This document shows positions 24,974 through 34,161 of a DNA stretch of 64,000 bases, piece after piece. The notes under the pieces are model-generated. The model ran no database searches. It saw only the letters and a list, made by a program, of their open reading frames with translations, and had not been told where the DNA came from. Source of the DNA: JBDHWG01 sp039810085 (GTDB lineage: Bacteria > Chloroflexota > Anaerolineae > Epilineales > JAHCIE01); contig JBDHWG010000021.1 in assembly GCA_039810085.1 (NCBI GenBank), forward strand, positions 1-64,000. Reading direction: 5' to 3'. How positions within the stretch are numbered: position 1 is the first letter of the stretch; each line of letters begins with the position of its first letter. Made by a program: the position numbers and the translations under genes.

Positions 24974-26916
24974 TAGACCTCGCGCAGCGGCTCAGGACTG
25001 TTCTCGTAAGGCCCCAGGAGCCGGGACAGGAATTGGGCCGTGCGCTCCTTCTGGGCCGCGTCGCCGGGGAGCATCACCAGCTGCTTCAGGAGCGTGCGGA
25101 TGGGCGTCGGGCTGACCGCGCACAGCCGCGTCAGAAGGTCTTCAAGGGCGCGGCCCACAGCCGGGTTCGGGTGGTGGTGAAGCTGGAATGCCATCTGCAC
25201 CGGCGAGGCGTTCGGCTGCGCCTGGAACGTCGGCTCGAAGCGGCGGCCGGCGATAGCCAGGTAGTACGAGAGCATCGGCCGCATCAAGCCGCGCACCCGC
25301 TCCTGCACCATGTCGTCAGTGTAAGCCAGGTAGAAGAAGGCCAGGTAGTAGGGGACGGCCTCCTCATACTCGCGCTCCACGAAACGGTAGCCCGCCTGCA
25401 CTGAGCAGTAGCCCGCCAGATACCACTTCAGGTCCTCAAGTGTCGCGCCCGCCTCACCCGCATCCAGGGCCATCTGCTGTATTTTGGTCGCCAGCAGGTA
25501 CTTGGTGGCGCTGGCAGCGAAGTCGCGGACGCGCAGCCGCGTGCCTTCGTCGAACAGGCGGCGCGACTCGAGGCAGCTCACGACGGCCTCGGCCGGTGGG
25601 TCGATGTTGTCCAGGTCGGGCAGCACCGGAAGCAGCGGAGGGTGGGCGCTGAGCGGGTTAGTGGACTGCTGCGGGGCAGCAGTGAACGTCCCGTCCGTCT
25701 GCTCGATGACGCCGTTGCGCACCATTTCACTCAACAGCGCCTCGATGTACTCGGCGTACTCTGGCCCGCCAAACAGGGCTATCGACAGCTCGACCACATC
25801 GATCTGCAGGCCGCCCTCGACGATCTTGCGGACGTACGCGCCCTCGCTGCGGCGGACGAACGCGTCGCTATCCACGCCCGCCATAAGCTCGGCTGGCGCC
25901 GCGAGGGATGGCGGGTTGGTGAAGTCGAGGCAGGCGCTACGGTAGGCGAGGCGGAGGACATCGCGCACCTGACTTTGGGGACGCAGGACGTTGTCACCGT
26001 CGTACCGCTCGCGCAGCATGATGGCAACCTGCTCCAAGCTAATCGGCTGAACGCTGGAGTTGAAGACCTCGAAGATATCGCTTAGGATGGCGCGGCGCGT
26101 GCTCGGCTCGATGACCGGCAGGCCGACGCGGCGCAGGTAGCGCTTGTAGGTCTCGGCGAGCGGACGCAAGTCGCCCTTCGGCACGGCGGCCATCTCCTGG
26201 GCGTCCAGCGGCGCAACGTAGATCTGGCCGTCACGCACTTCCAGACGGATAATATCCGTGCTATCCTCGAGAAAGGTCTTGAACTGGTCGTAGCCGTAGT
26301 ACGTCTCGTTGAAAGCAGGGTCGAGGGCCACCATGCGCTGCTTGAGCTTGCCCGCAAAGACCGGAATCTCACCCTGCTGCTCAAAGGCGCGCAGCGCCCG
26401 CAGCAGCACGGCGTGGGCCTCGCTGACGTCGAACTCCTGCGACAGGTCCAGGCTGCCGACGAGCGCCTCATAGAATGCGAACTCATCCACGCTCTTGACG
26501 AGAATCTCGCTCGTCGACCGCCGCAGACCGACGCCGACCGTGTACTTGCCGTACTCCCGCAGCTTGTTGATAAGGGAGGAGTAGTCGGAGTCGCCCGAGA
26601 CGATGGCGAACGTCTGCACCTGGGGATGGGTGAAGACGGTCTCGATGGCTTCGATGCACAGGCGGATGTCGGCGCCATTCTTGTGGGCCATGCCGTAGCT
26701 GTAAAGCTGCACCAGGTTGACCGCGTTCTCCAGCAGCTCGCTGCGGTAGCGGCTGTAGCGCCGCCAGTCGCCGTAGGCGCGCTTGATGGTCACGCGGCCC
26801 CGGTTCTTGAGAAAGTCGAACAGTTTACCTAGCTCTAGCTCGCGGTGGTCATCCTCAGCAGCGGCGGCGATGTTCTCGAAATCAATGAATACGGCGATTT
26901 GATTCTGCGGCTCCAT
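24973..26916 (-). CDS. NYN-domain nuclease with OST-HTH (LOTUS)-like domains
   Basis: The start is ATG 26916 (MEPQNQIAVF), with GAGG just upstream, rather than a TTG 12 bases earlier. Residues 6-150 form a NYN/PIN-like nuclease fold of the LabA/DUF88 type, with the acidic residues in IAVFIDFENIA (Asp12) and IVSGDSDYSSLINKLREYGK. Two winged-helix segments follow at about 155-230 and 250-335 (SEAHAVLLRALRAFEQQGEI and ILSDIFEVFNSSVQPISLEQ) that match OST-HTH/LOTUS domains, which bind RNA. The remaining 300 residues are helical (GLMRPMLSYYLAIAGRRFEP) and unassigned. The combination suggests an RNA-targeted nuclease. It heads the operon with the small protein, GNAT, amidohydrolase and DapA-like genes. 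Confidence 0.82.
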   Translation of the reverse strand: MEPQNQIAVFIDFENIAAAAEDDHRELELGKLFDFLKNRGRVTIKRAYGDWRRYSRYRSELLENAVNLVQLYSYGMAHKNGADIRLCIEAIETVFTHPQVQTFAIVSGDSDYSSLINKLREYGKYTVGVGLRRSTSEILVKSVDEFAFYEALVGSLDLSQEFDVSEAHAVLLRALRAFEQQGEIPVFAGKLKQRMVALDPAFNETYYGYDQFKTFLEDSTDIIRLEVRDGQIYVAPLDAQEMAAVPKGDLRPLAETYKRYLRRVGLPVIEPSTRRAILSDIFEVFNSSVQPISLEQVAIMLRERYDGDNVLRPQSQVRDVLRLAYRSACLDFTNPPSLAAPAELMAGVDSDAFVRRSEGAYVRKIVEGGLQIDVVELSIALFGGPEYAEYIEALLSEMVRNGVIEQTDGTFTAAPQQSTNPLSAHPPLLPVLPDLDNIDPPAEAVVSCLESRRLFDEGTRLRVRDFAASATKYLLATKIQQMALDAGEAGATLEDLKWYLAGYCSVQAGYRFVEREYEEAVPYYLAFFYLAYTDDMVQERVRGLMRPMLSYYLAIAGRRFEPTFQAQPNASPVQMAFQLHHHPNPAVGRALEDLLTRLCAVSPTPIRTLLKQLVMLPGDAAQKERTAQFLSRLLGPYENSPEPLREV

Positions 26917-27120
26917 TTCGGTCCTCAATCATTCCAGCGGCGGCGGGTTCATTTAAGCAGCGTCCCGTCCGTCGGATATAGCCCGTGCCGAGTGTGTGCT
27001 TTGTTTGCGGATGGGTGGATACTCTTCTTTCTTGCAATGTAATTTTGCACCTGATACAAGAAACGGGCAAATGAATAATGCAATCCACATTCAGGCCAGT
27101 TTTCGCGCCTCGGTCATCTG

Positions 27121-27129
27121 TGCTAGAAT
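27121..27129 (+). promoter_or_regulatory. Extended -10 element upstream of mutL
   Basis: TGCTAGAAT carries the extended TGN and a 5/6 match to TATAAT, 28 bases before the mutL ATG. No clear -35 is seen. The gap from 26917 to 27156 holds nothing else recognisable. Confidence 0.4.
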
Positions 27130-27156
27130 TGTTTTTTGCAGGTGCGAGGAGGAAGC

Positions 27157-29007
27157 ATGGCTATTCAAGTGCTGGCCGACGATGTTGCCGCGAAAATCGC
27201 CGCCGGGGAAGTCATCGAGCGCCCGGTCTCGGTGGTCAAGGAGCTGATTGAGAATGCCCTGGACGCCGGCGCGACGGACGTTCGGGTCGAGATTCGCGCC
27301 GGGGGACAGCGCCTCATCCGCGTCGCCGACAACGGCGTCGGCATCTCGTCCGACGAGGTCGAGACGGCGTTCCAGCGCCACGCCACGAGCAAGCTACGCA
27401 CCGCCGACGACCTGTTCCACATCCACACGCTCGGCTTTCGCGGCGAGGCCCTGCCCAGTATCGCTGCTGTCAGCCGCGTCAGCCTGGTGACACGGGCGCG
27501 GGATGAGGCGGTCGGCACGCGGCTGCGCCTGGAAGGCGGCCGGGTCATCGAGCGCGCCAGTGTCGGTATTCCAGCCGGTACCGTCGTCAGCGTCGAGAAC
27601 CTCTTCTATAATACGCCTGCGCGCCTGAAGTTCCTCAAATCTGCCACGGCCGAGGCCGGGCAAATCCACACCCTCCTGACCCACATGGCGCTGGCCTACC
27701 CAGCCTGCCGCTTCAGTCTCATCAACGATGGGCGGGCCACGTTCAGCCATAACGGCGGCGCACTCCTAGACAGTCTGGCATCGGTCTACGGCGTCGAAAC
27801 GGCGCGCCAAATGATTGAGATCGAGCCGGAGACCGTCGAAGAGCTTTGGGAAGACGACGCCGAGGGCGGTGAGGGGGAAGTGGCTGAGGAAGAGAGCACC
27901 GAGCGTCCGGTATCGGTCTTCGGCTACGTCAGCCCGCCGGCCGTCAGCCGCGCCAACCGCGCTCACATGACCTTCATCGTCAACGGCCGTCTCGTCCAGG
28001 ACCGCTCGCTCGGCGTCGCCGTTACCGAAGCGTACCACACCCTGCTCATGGTGGGCCGATTCCCGGTCGTCGCCCTGCACGTCCACCTGCCCGCCGAGGA
28101 CGTGGACGTCAACGTACATCCGACGAAAGCGGAGGTGCGCTTCCGCGATGGGCGAGCCGTGTTCGGCGCGATCCAGCAAGCGGTGCGGCGTGCCCTGTTG
28201 CGCCACGCCCCTATTCCCCAATTCGGCGGCGCGCCGACGTGGGAGAGCACGGGGGAGAGCGAATCAACCGATACCGGTTCTGGACAAGCATGGCAGCCGC
28301 CCGTCGCCCCGTGGTGGACAAACGGCGCGGAGATAGCAACACCTTCCACCTCGCCCATCCCCGCGTGGGATATCTACCGCACGGGAGATGTCCCGTCTGC
28401 GCCCGCGCCCACCGTTGGCGGCGGCAAGCTGCCGGTGCTGCGCGTCATCGGGCAGGTCGCCCAGGCGTACATCATCGCCGAAGGCCCCGACGGCCTCTAC
28501 CTCATCGACCAGCACGCCGCCCACGAGCGCATCCTGTACGAGCAATTCCTCGCCCGCTACGCTGCATCCGACGTTGCGCAGCAAACTCTCCTGGAGCCGC
28601 TGGCGCTCGAACTGACGACGGCCGAGGCGGCGGTTCTAGATGAATACGCGGCGCCCCTTGTGCGCACCGGGTTTAGCCTGGAGCCGTTTGGCGCGAATAC
28701 CGTGCTCATCCGCGCCGTTCCCGCCGCCCTACGCGCTGCCGACCCGCGCCCCGCCCTGCGCGACATCCTGACGCAGGTAGGTGAGGGCCGCCGCAACCCC
28801 CTCGAAGTCGACAACGAAGCCGCGTTGCTGCGGGCGGTGTGCAAGACGGTCGCCATCAAGGCCGGGCAGACGCTCTCGGCTGGCGAGATGCAGGCGCTCA
28901 TCCAGCAGCTCGAAGCGTCCCACTCGCCGCGCACGTGCCCCCACGGCCGGCCGACGATGATCCACCTCAGCGCGGCGCACCTGGAGCGGGAGTTCGGCCG
29001 CCGATAG
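27157..29007 (+). CDS. mutL: DNA mismatch repair protein MutL (endonuclease type)
   Basis: The start is ATG 27157 (MAIQVLADDV), preceded by GAGGAGG. The 616-residue protein has the GHKL ATPase motifs ELIENALDAGAT, DNGVGIS, RHATSKL and GFRGEALPSI, the transducer domain with VDVNVHPTKAEVRF, a low-complexity linker near 365-420, and the dimerisation domain. The latter contains DQHAAHERILYE near residue 451 (the D-Q-H-A-x2-E-x4-E metal motif) and CPHGRPT. These motifs mark MutL proteins that nick DNA themselves, as in bacteria without MutH. No mutS is in the window. Confidence 0.97.
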   Translation: MAIQVLADDVAAKIAAGEVIERPVSVVKELIENALDAGATDVRVEIRAGGQRLIRVADNGVGISSDEVETAFQRHATSKLRTADDLFHIHTLGFRGEALPSIAAVSRVSLVTRARDEAVGTRLRLEGGRVIERASVGIPAGTVVSVENLFYNTPARLKFLKSATAEAGQIHTLLTHMALAYPACRFSLINDGRATFSHNGGALLDSLASVYGVETARQMIEIEPETVEELWEDDAEGGEGEVAEEESTERPVSVFGYVSPPAVSRANRAHMTFIVNGRLVQDRSLGVAVTEAYHTLLMVGRFPVVALHVHLPAEDVDVNVHPTKAEVRFRDGRAVFGAIQQAVRRALLRHAPIPQFGGAPTWESTGESESTDTGSGQAWQPPVAPWWTNGAEIATPSTSPIPAWDIYRTGDVPSAPAPTVGGGKLPVLRVIGQVAQAYIIAEGPDGLYLIDQHAAHERILYEQFLARYAASDVAQQTLLEPLALELTTAEAAVLDEYAAPLVRTGFSLEPFGANTVLIRAVPAALRAADPRPALRDILTQVGEGRRNPLEVDNEAALLRAVCKTVAIKAGQTLSAGEMQALIQQLEASHSPRTCPHGRPTMIHLSAAHLEREFGRR

Positions 29008-29023
29008 ACAAAGGGAGAGGGCC

Positions 29024-30199
29024 ATGCGTGTGCTCAGATCGCAGGAGCGTAACTACTGGACCGCCTGGATTGCGACGCTGGCATTCTTCGTCGGGTACTA
29101 CACCCTGCTGGTGCCCGTCCCCCTCTACCTCCACCAGATTGGCCTGCCCGACTGGCTCATCGGCGTCATTCTCGGCGCGTTCGGCGTCGCCTCCCTGATT
29201 GGACGCCCGCTGGCGGGAACGACGGCCGATAGGTGGGGGCGGCGCAAGGTGATGCTGGCCGGAACGTTCGCCCTCATGGTCGGCGCTGTCGGTTTCGGCA
29301 TGACGACGGCTCCCGCGGCGCTGTTCGTTTTGCGTCTGCTCCAGGCCGGCGGTTATGTCGCTTTCACCACGGCTTCGACAGCCCTTGTCACGGACCTGGT
29401 GCCCGAGGCGCGGCGCGCGTCGGCCGTCGCCATCTTCGGCATTGCCGCCAACGTCGCCATGACCATGACCCCCGCCCTTGTCAGCGCCCTGATGCCCACG
29501 ATCTCGCTGGCCGGGGCGTTGTGGCTAGCGGGTGTCTTTGCGGCGCTCGGTGGTTTGCTGGCCCTTGGTGTCCCAGACACGCGCCCACCACGGCCAGCGC
29601 AAACAAGCTGGCGCGCTGTGCTGCATATCGAGCCGGTCCTGCGCATGCCGATGCTCATCACGTGCATCTTCGGTCTGTCGTGGGGTTCGTTTCTACAGTT
29701 CCTGCCGCTGCTCGCCGAGCGGCGTGAGCTTGGCTCGGCGGGGTTGGTCTACACCGTTTACGGCATCTCCATCATCCTGTCGCGGCTCACCGTGGGCCGC
29801 CACCTGGACACCATCGACCGCAACAAGATTCTCATCCTGTCGACGCTCATGATGGCCCTCGGCCTGAGCTTGTTCGCAGTCGCCACGATGCAGCTTGAGC
29901 TTTTCGTCGCCGCCGCCCTGGTCGCCTACGGCTCGGGCATCGTCCACCCGGCGCTGATCGCCATCCACGTCGAGCGCGGCGCATCTGAGGCGCGCGGCCA
30001 CGCCATCGCCGTCTTCTACCTCGGCTTCGACCTGGGCATCGGTCTGGGTGCGTGGGTCCTGGGCCTGGTATTGCAGGGGTACGGCTTCGTGGGCCTTTAT
30101 GGGGTCGCGGCGCTCGCAGGGCTGGTTGTCGCGGCGATGCTACCTCGTATTGCGGCGCGACAAGCGCCGCTGGCGCAAAACGTGGAGCCGCTCGGATAG
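29024..30199 (+). CDS. MFS transporter
   Basis: This 391-residue protein has twelve predicted transmembrane helices and the major-facilitator loop 2-3 motif (GRPLAGTTADRWGRRKVML). The second half repeats the pattern in degenerate form (LSRLTVGRHLDTIDRNKIL). MFS members of this size are usually drug or metabolite exporters. The substrate is unknown. It starts 16 bases after mutL and is probably co-transcribed. Confidence 0.9.
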   Translation: MRVLRSQERNYWTAWIATLAFFVGYYTLLVPVPLYLHQIGLPDWLIGVILGAFGVASLIGRPLAGTTADRWGRRKVMLAGTFALMVGAVGFGMTTAPAALFVLRLLQAGGYVAFTTASTALVTDLVPEARRASAVAIFGIAANVAMTMTPALVSALMPTISLAGALWLAGVFAALGGLLALGVPDTRPPRPAQTSWRAVLHIEPVLRMPMLITCIFGLSWGSFLQFLPLLAERRELGSAGLVYTVYGISIILSRLTVGRHLDTIDRNKILILSTLMMALGLSLFAVATMQLELFVAAALVAYGSGIVHPALIAIHVERGASEARGHAIAVFYLGFDLGIGLGAWVLGLVLQGYGFVGLYGVAALAGLVVAAMLPRIAARQAPLAQNVEPLG

Positions 30200-30272
30200 G
30201 CATAGAGCTATTTGCCTACGACCATGACTTCCCTAAAATAACGGCATCATGAACATTCTGTAAGGAGCGCCC

Positions 30273-31547
30273 GTGTCCAGCTACTTGATTCTCCCCAACG
30301 TCCGTGACGTCCGCGCCCAGTTCCCGTCCCTGATGCGCACCTTCGATGGCCGCGCTCCCATCTTCCTCGACAATCCAGGCGGCACGCAGACGCCGCAGGC
30401 GGTCGCAGACGCAATGAGCGACTACCTACTCACCGCCAACGCCAACACCCACGGCGCGTTTCGCACGTCGCACATGACGGACGAGGTCATCGCCGAGGCG
30501 CACCAGGCCGCCGCCGACCTGCTTGGCGCCGCGTCCTCGCGCGAGATCATCTTCGGCCAGAACATGACTACGCTGACGTTCGCCATCAGCCGGTCGCTGG
30601 GGCTAGGGCTGACGCCGGGCGATGAGATCATCGTCACGCACCTGGACCACGACGCCAACATCAACCCGTGGCTGCTCCTGGCGCGGGATACGGGCGCGGT
30701 CGTGCGCTGGGTGGACTTCCACCACGAGGACTGCACCCTGGACCTGGACACGCTGGCCGCGCAGCTCTCGCCACGCACGAAGATCGTCGCCGTCGGCTAC
30801 GCCTCCAACGCCGTCGGCACCATCAACGACGTGGGCCGCGCTGTGGAGATGGCGCATAGCGTGGGCGCGCTCACCTACATTGACGCCGTCCAGTATGTGC
30901 CCCACGGCCCGACGGACGTGCAGGCCCTCGGCACGGACTTCCTCGCTTGCTCGGCGTATAAGTTCTTCGGGCCACACATGGGCATCCTGTATGGCCGCGC
31001 CGACATCCTCGAAAGCCTGCCCGCCTACAAGGTGCGCCCGGCCGACGATGCCATTCCGACGCGCTTCGAGACCGGCACCCAGAACCACGAGGGGCAGGCA
31101 GGCGCCCTCGCCGCCATCAACTACCTGGCCTCCCTCGCGGATGGTGAGACACCGGGCGAGACCCGCCGCTCACGCCTGCTGCGAGCGATGGGAGGCATCC
31201 AGGCGTACGAGCAAGGGCTATCGGAGCGGCTGCTGTGCGGCCTGGCCGATATTCCCGGCGTCAAGGTCTACGGCATCACCGACATCAACCGTCTGGACGA
31301 GCGCGTGCCGACCGTCTCCATCACGATGGAAGGGACAACGCCCCTGGCGCTGGCCGAGGCGCTGGCGCAACGCGAAATCTACGTCTGGAACGGCAACTTC
31401 TACGCGCTGTCGGTGACGACACAGCTGGACCTGGAGCCGACGGGGCTGCTGCGCATCGGCGCGGCGCACTACAACACGCCCGAGGAAATCGACATGCTGC
31501 TCAACGCCCTCGATGAAATCCGCCGCAACCTGGGCCGCGTTTCATAG
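30273..31547 (+). CDS. Cysteine-desulfurase-like class V aminotransferase
   Basis: The start is GTG 30273 with AAGGAG upstream. This 424-residue PLP enzyme of the aminotransferase class V fold has FLDNPGGTQTPQAV near the N-terminus, THLDHDANINPWLLL, a conserved Asp in TYIDAVQYVPHGP, and the Schiff-base Lys230 in CSAYKFFGPHMGILYG. It matches the cysteine-desulfurase-like family (the TIGR01976 type), whose members resemble SufS/NifS but whose function is not settled. No iron-sulfur assembly scaffold gene is adjacent, so a role in sulfur transfer is inferred only from the fold. Confidence 0.85.
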   Translation: MSSYLILPNVRDVRAQFPSLMRTFDGRAPIFLDNPGGTQTPQAVADAMSDYLLTANANTHGAFRTSHMTDEVIAEAHQAAADLLGAASSREIIFGQNMTTLTFAISRSLGLGLTPGDEIIVTHLDHDANINPWLLLARDTGAVVRWVDFHHEDCTLDLDTLAAQLSPRTKIVAVGYASNAVGTINDVGRAVEMAHSVGALTYIDAVQYVPHGPTDVQALGTDFLACSAYKFFGPHMGILYGRADILESLPAYKVRPADDAIPTRFETGTQNHEGQAGALAAINYLASLADGETPGETRRSRLLRAMGGIQAYEQGLSERLLCGLADIPGVKVYGITDINRLDERVPTVSITMEGTTPLALAEALAQREIYVWNGNFYALSVTTQLDLEPTGLLRIGAAHYNTPEEIDMLLNALDEIRRNLGRVS

Positions 31548-31591
31548 TTTGGAGGATAGCTGGCGTTCCAGTTCAGGCATGGGGGAGACGA

Positions 31592-32341
31592 ATGAGCGAA
31601 ATACCCGAACTGCGAGTGGCGACTCGTGAGGCGAAGAACAAGCTCGACGAGGTGGCCGTCGTTATCGAGTTGACCCTCATCAGCATCATCCAGGCGATGG
31701 CGCTAGGCGTGCTGGTGACATTCTCGATCCCGGTCATCGCCGAGTATCACTTCGAGTACTGGCTGTACGTCGTGCTGGGGCTGCTCGCCATCCTCATCTT
31801 CTGGTCGCGCACCCTCATCCACACGCTGTCTTTCATCGGCTGGCCCCTGGAGATGGGCCACACGTACATCTACTTTGCGGCGACCCTGGTGGAAGGGCTG
31901 TTGCTCAGTCAGGTGAACAATCCCGCCGCCTGGTTTGCCCTCAGCACAGTGTACTTCGCCCTCGCCTGGTTCCTATACTACTGGGACCGCCGCGTGATGA
32001 TGTCCCGCGCGGAGGAGTACAACACAGAGACGGAGAGGAAGCTCCACAACGACATGATCGCCGACCAGGAGCAGAACCTAAAGTTCTACATGCCGGCCGG
32101 CGTCGCGTTTAACGCCCTGGCATGGTGGCTTATCGTGACGTTCCCAAACCTCTTCATCGAAGAGCATTGGCACATCGTGCTCGCGGTGTGGTCCATCGTC
32201 GTCGGCATTTGGTACGTTCGGGAGGGCGGGATTATTCTGCATCGCCGTCAAGGATGGATTCTCTACCGCTACACGCGCCAACGCCTGCCGATTGTGACGG
32301 AGGAAGAGGAGCTTTTGCGCCCCGCGCAAACGCCGCGTTAG
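31592..32341 (+). CDS. Multi-pass membrane protein, unknown function
   Basis: This 249-residue protein has about six predicted transmembrane helices (for example ISIIQAMALGVLVTFSIPVI, YVVLGLLAILIFWSRTLIHT and LAWFLYYWDRR) and a charged loop rich in Glu and Asn between the two halves (MMSRAEEYNTETERKLHND). No family was recognised. It starts 44 bases after the desulfurase-like gene on the same strand. Its stop overlaps the stop of the convergent ABC permease gene by a few bases. Confidence 0.65.
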   Translation: MSEIPELRVATREAKNKLDEVAVVIELTLISIIQAMALGVLVTFSIPVIAEYHFEYWLYVVLGLLAILIFWSRTLIHTLSFIGWPLEMGHTYIYFAATLVEGLLLSQVNNPAAWFALSTVYFALAWFLYYWDRRVMMSRAEEYNTETERKLHNDMIADQEQNLKFYMPAGVAFNALAWWLIVTFPNLFIEEHWHIVLAVWSIVVGIWYVREGGIILHRRQGWILYRYTRQRLPIVTEEEELLRPAQTPR

Positions 32342-33171
32342 CCCTTCACGCCGCCTGTGGCGAGGCCCTGCACCATGAAGCGCTGCGCCAGGTAGTACAG
32401 CACCATCACCGGCACGGCGGCGGCGACGGCCCCGGCCATGATCAGCCCCCAGCGGAAGACGTCGCCGGTGATAAAGTAGTTGAGGGCGAGGGGAACGGTG
32501 CGCAGGTCGGGCGAGGTGATGAGGATGAGCGCGTAGAGCAGCTCGTTCCAGGCCGAGGTGAAGGTCAGCACCGTGACGGCCACGATGCCCGGCGCGGAGA
32601 GCGGAATGAGCACGAGCCACAATGACTGGAGCCGCGTCGCGCCGTCCACCATCGCCTGCTCCTCCAGGTCCGGCGGGATGCCGCGAAAGAAGCCCATGAG
32701 CAGCCACGTGCTGAGCGGCGTGGCAAACGTCAGGTAGACAAACATCAGCCCTTGCAGCGTGTTGGTCAGCCCGATGCGCGCCATGATGACGGACAGGGCG
32801 ATGAACAGGAGAGCGGCGGGCGTGAGGTATGTGAGCAGGATCAGGCGGCCAACGGCGTTACGGAAGCGGTACTTCAGCCGAACGAGGCTGTAGGCCGCCA
32901 GAACGGCGATGAACACGGAGATGACCGTCGCGACCGTGGCGACCAGCAGGCTATTGCGGAAGTTGGTCAGAAAGTCCATCTCGCCAAACAGCTGGGCATA
33001 GTTCTGCAGCGTCGCCCCATCTGGCAACAGCGACGGCTCGCGGTAGATGGCTCGTGGCGTCTTGAGTGAGATAATCGCCATGTAGTAGACGGGGAAGAGA
33101 ATGAACACGCCCAGCAGGGCGACCAGGGTGTAGTTGAGAATTCTTTGCGCTCGCGAGGGACGAGTCAGCAT
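32338..33171 (-). CDS. Carbohydrate ABC transporter permease (MalG type)
   Basis: This 277-residue inner-membrane permease has six predicted helices. The EAA loop that contacts the ATPase reads EEQAMVDGATRLQSLWLVLI followed by PLSAPG. The N-terminal RILNYTLVALLGVFILFPVY and the YYLAQRFMVQGLATGGVKG end are typical of MalG/CUT1 permeases. It is the last gene of the importer operon, 3 bases after its partner permease. Confidence 0.93.
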   Translation of the reverse strand: MLTRPSRAQRILNYTLVALLGVFILFPVYYMAIISLKTPRAIYREPSLLPDGATLQNYAQLFGEMDFLTNFRNSLLVATVATVISVFIAVLAAYSLVRLKYRFRNAVGRLILLTYLTPAALLFIALSVIMARIGLTNTLQGLMFVYLTFATPLSTWLLMGFFRGIPPDLEEQAMVDGATRLQSLWLVLIPLSAPGIVAVTVLTFTSAWNELLYALILITSPDLRTVPLALNYFITGDVFRWGLIMAGAVAAAVPVMVLYYLAQRFMVQGLATGGVKG

Positions 33172-33174
33172 CGC

Positions 33175-34089
33175 CTAGTCCTCCTGCATGAGCTTGATGA
33201 CGATGAACGCCAGGATGGCGAAGATGGGGAGCATCGCCACGGACACCGAGGCCGCCTCGCCCAAACGCAAGTTTTGCAGGCTGTAGTACGCCAGCACCGG
33301 AAAGGTCATCGTCGCGTCGGATGGCCCGCCCTGGGTGAGAAGCCAGACGTTCTCGAAGCTGTTGGCTGTCCAAATGGTCGAGAGCAGCAGCACCAGCAAG
33401 ATAACGTGGCGCAGGCCGGGCAATGTGATGTGCCAGAAGCGATTCCAGGCGCTCGCCCCGTCGATGGCTGCCGCCTCGTACAGTTCGTTCGGGATGGTCT
33501 GGAGCGCGGCGAGGAATGAGATGACCCAGAACGGGAAGCCGCGCCAGAACGTCGCCACAATGACGCTGGGCATCGCCAACTCCTTGGTGCCCAGGAAATC
33601 GACGTAGTTCTGCGCGCCAAGGTCCAGCAGGATCATGTTGAATGCGCCAGCGATGGGCGCGTAGAGCAGCTTCCAGGTGATGTAGGCGACGAAGGCGGGC
33701 ATCGCCCACGGCAGCAGCACCATGCCCCGCCACATCCAGCGCCCGCGCAGGGGTTGGTTGAGCAGCAGCGAAATCCCCAGGCCGAACACAAGCTTCAACG
33801 CCTGAACCGCAACGACCAAAATCACCGTGTTCCAGACCGTCGTCCAGAAGACAGGCTGGTGGAAGAGGTAGGCGTAGTTCTCCAGGCCGACGAATTTCGC
33901 CTCCGAGCCGACCATCTGGTCGGTGAAGCTGATCCAGATGGCGTAGAAGAAGGGGTAGACGACGAGGACCACGAGGGTGAGCACCACGGGCGCGACAAGC
34001 AGCCACCCGAGAATGGCGTTGCGTCGCCGAAGGGTCATGCCTCCCGTCGCCGCCGGCTGCTGAACGGTCGTCTGTGCTTGCTCTGCCAT
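33175..34089 (-). CDS. Carbohydrate ABC transporter permease (MalF type)
   Basis: This 304-residue permease pairs with the following MalG-type gene. It has six predicted transmembrane helices, NAILGWLLVAPVVLTLVVLV at the start and the EAA loop ELYEAAAIDGASAWNRFWHI. This is the usual CUT1 heterodimer. No ATPase gene lies nearby, so a shared MsmX-like ATPase encoded elsewhere is likely. Confidence 0.93.
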   Translation of the reverse strand: MAEQAQTTVQQPAATGGMTLRRRNAILGWLLVAPVVLTLVVLVVYPFFYAIWISFTDQMVGSEAKFVGLENYAYLFHQPVFWTTVWNTVILVVAVQALKLVFGLGISLLLNQPLRGRWMWRGMVLLPWAMPAFVAYITWKLLYAPIAGAFNMILLDLGAQNYVDFLGTKELAMPSVIVATFWRGFPFWVISFLAALQTIPNELYEAAAIDGASAWNRFWHITLPGLRHVILLVLLLSTIWTANSFENVWLLTQGGPSDATMTFPVLAYYSLQNLRLGEAASVSVAMLPIFAILAFIVIKLMQED

Positions 34090-34107
34090 AGACGCCTCTC
34101 TAGGGAT

Positions 34108-34144
34108 GGACGAATGGCGTGGCGTGCGCCCACGCCATTCGTCC
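34108..34144. repeat. Perfect 15-bp hairpin between solute-binding and permease genes
   Basis: GGACGAATGGCGTGG (34108-34122) and its exact complement (34130-34144) flank a 7-base loop. It lies between the solute-binding protein stop and the first permease start. In maltose-type operons a hairpin in this position protects the upstream mRNA and makes the binding protein more abundant than the permeases. It shares its outer design with the repeat at 21588-21614. Confidence 0.75.
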
Positions 34145-34161
34145 TCCGTCGCTTCGCGCTC

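Noticed and set aside
27136..27156. Upstream in-frame start of mutL
   Set aside because: The extension lies on the ribosome site GAGGAGG itself. The ATG at 27157 matches the family N-terminus.
30203..30272. tRNA or terminator in the gap after the MFS gene
   Set aside because: No cloverleaf or stable GC hairpin was found. The gap holds only the ribosome site of the next gene.
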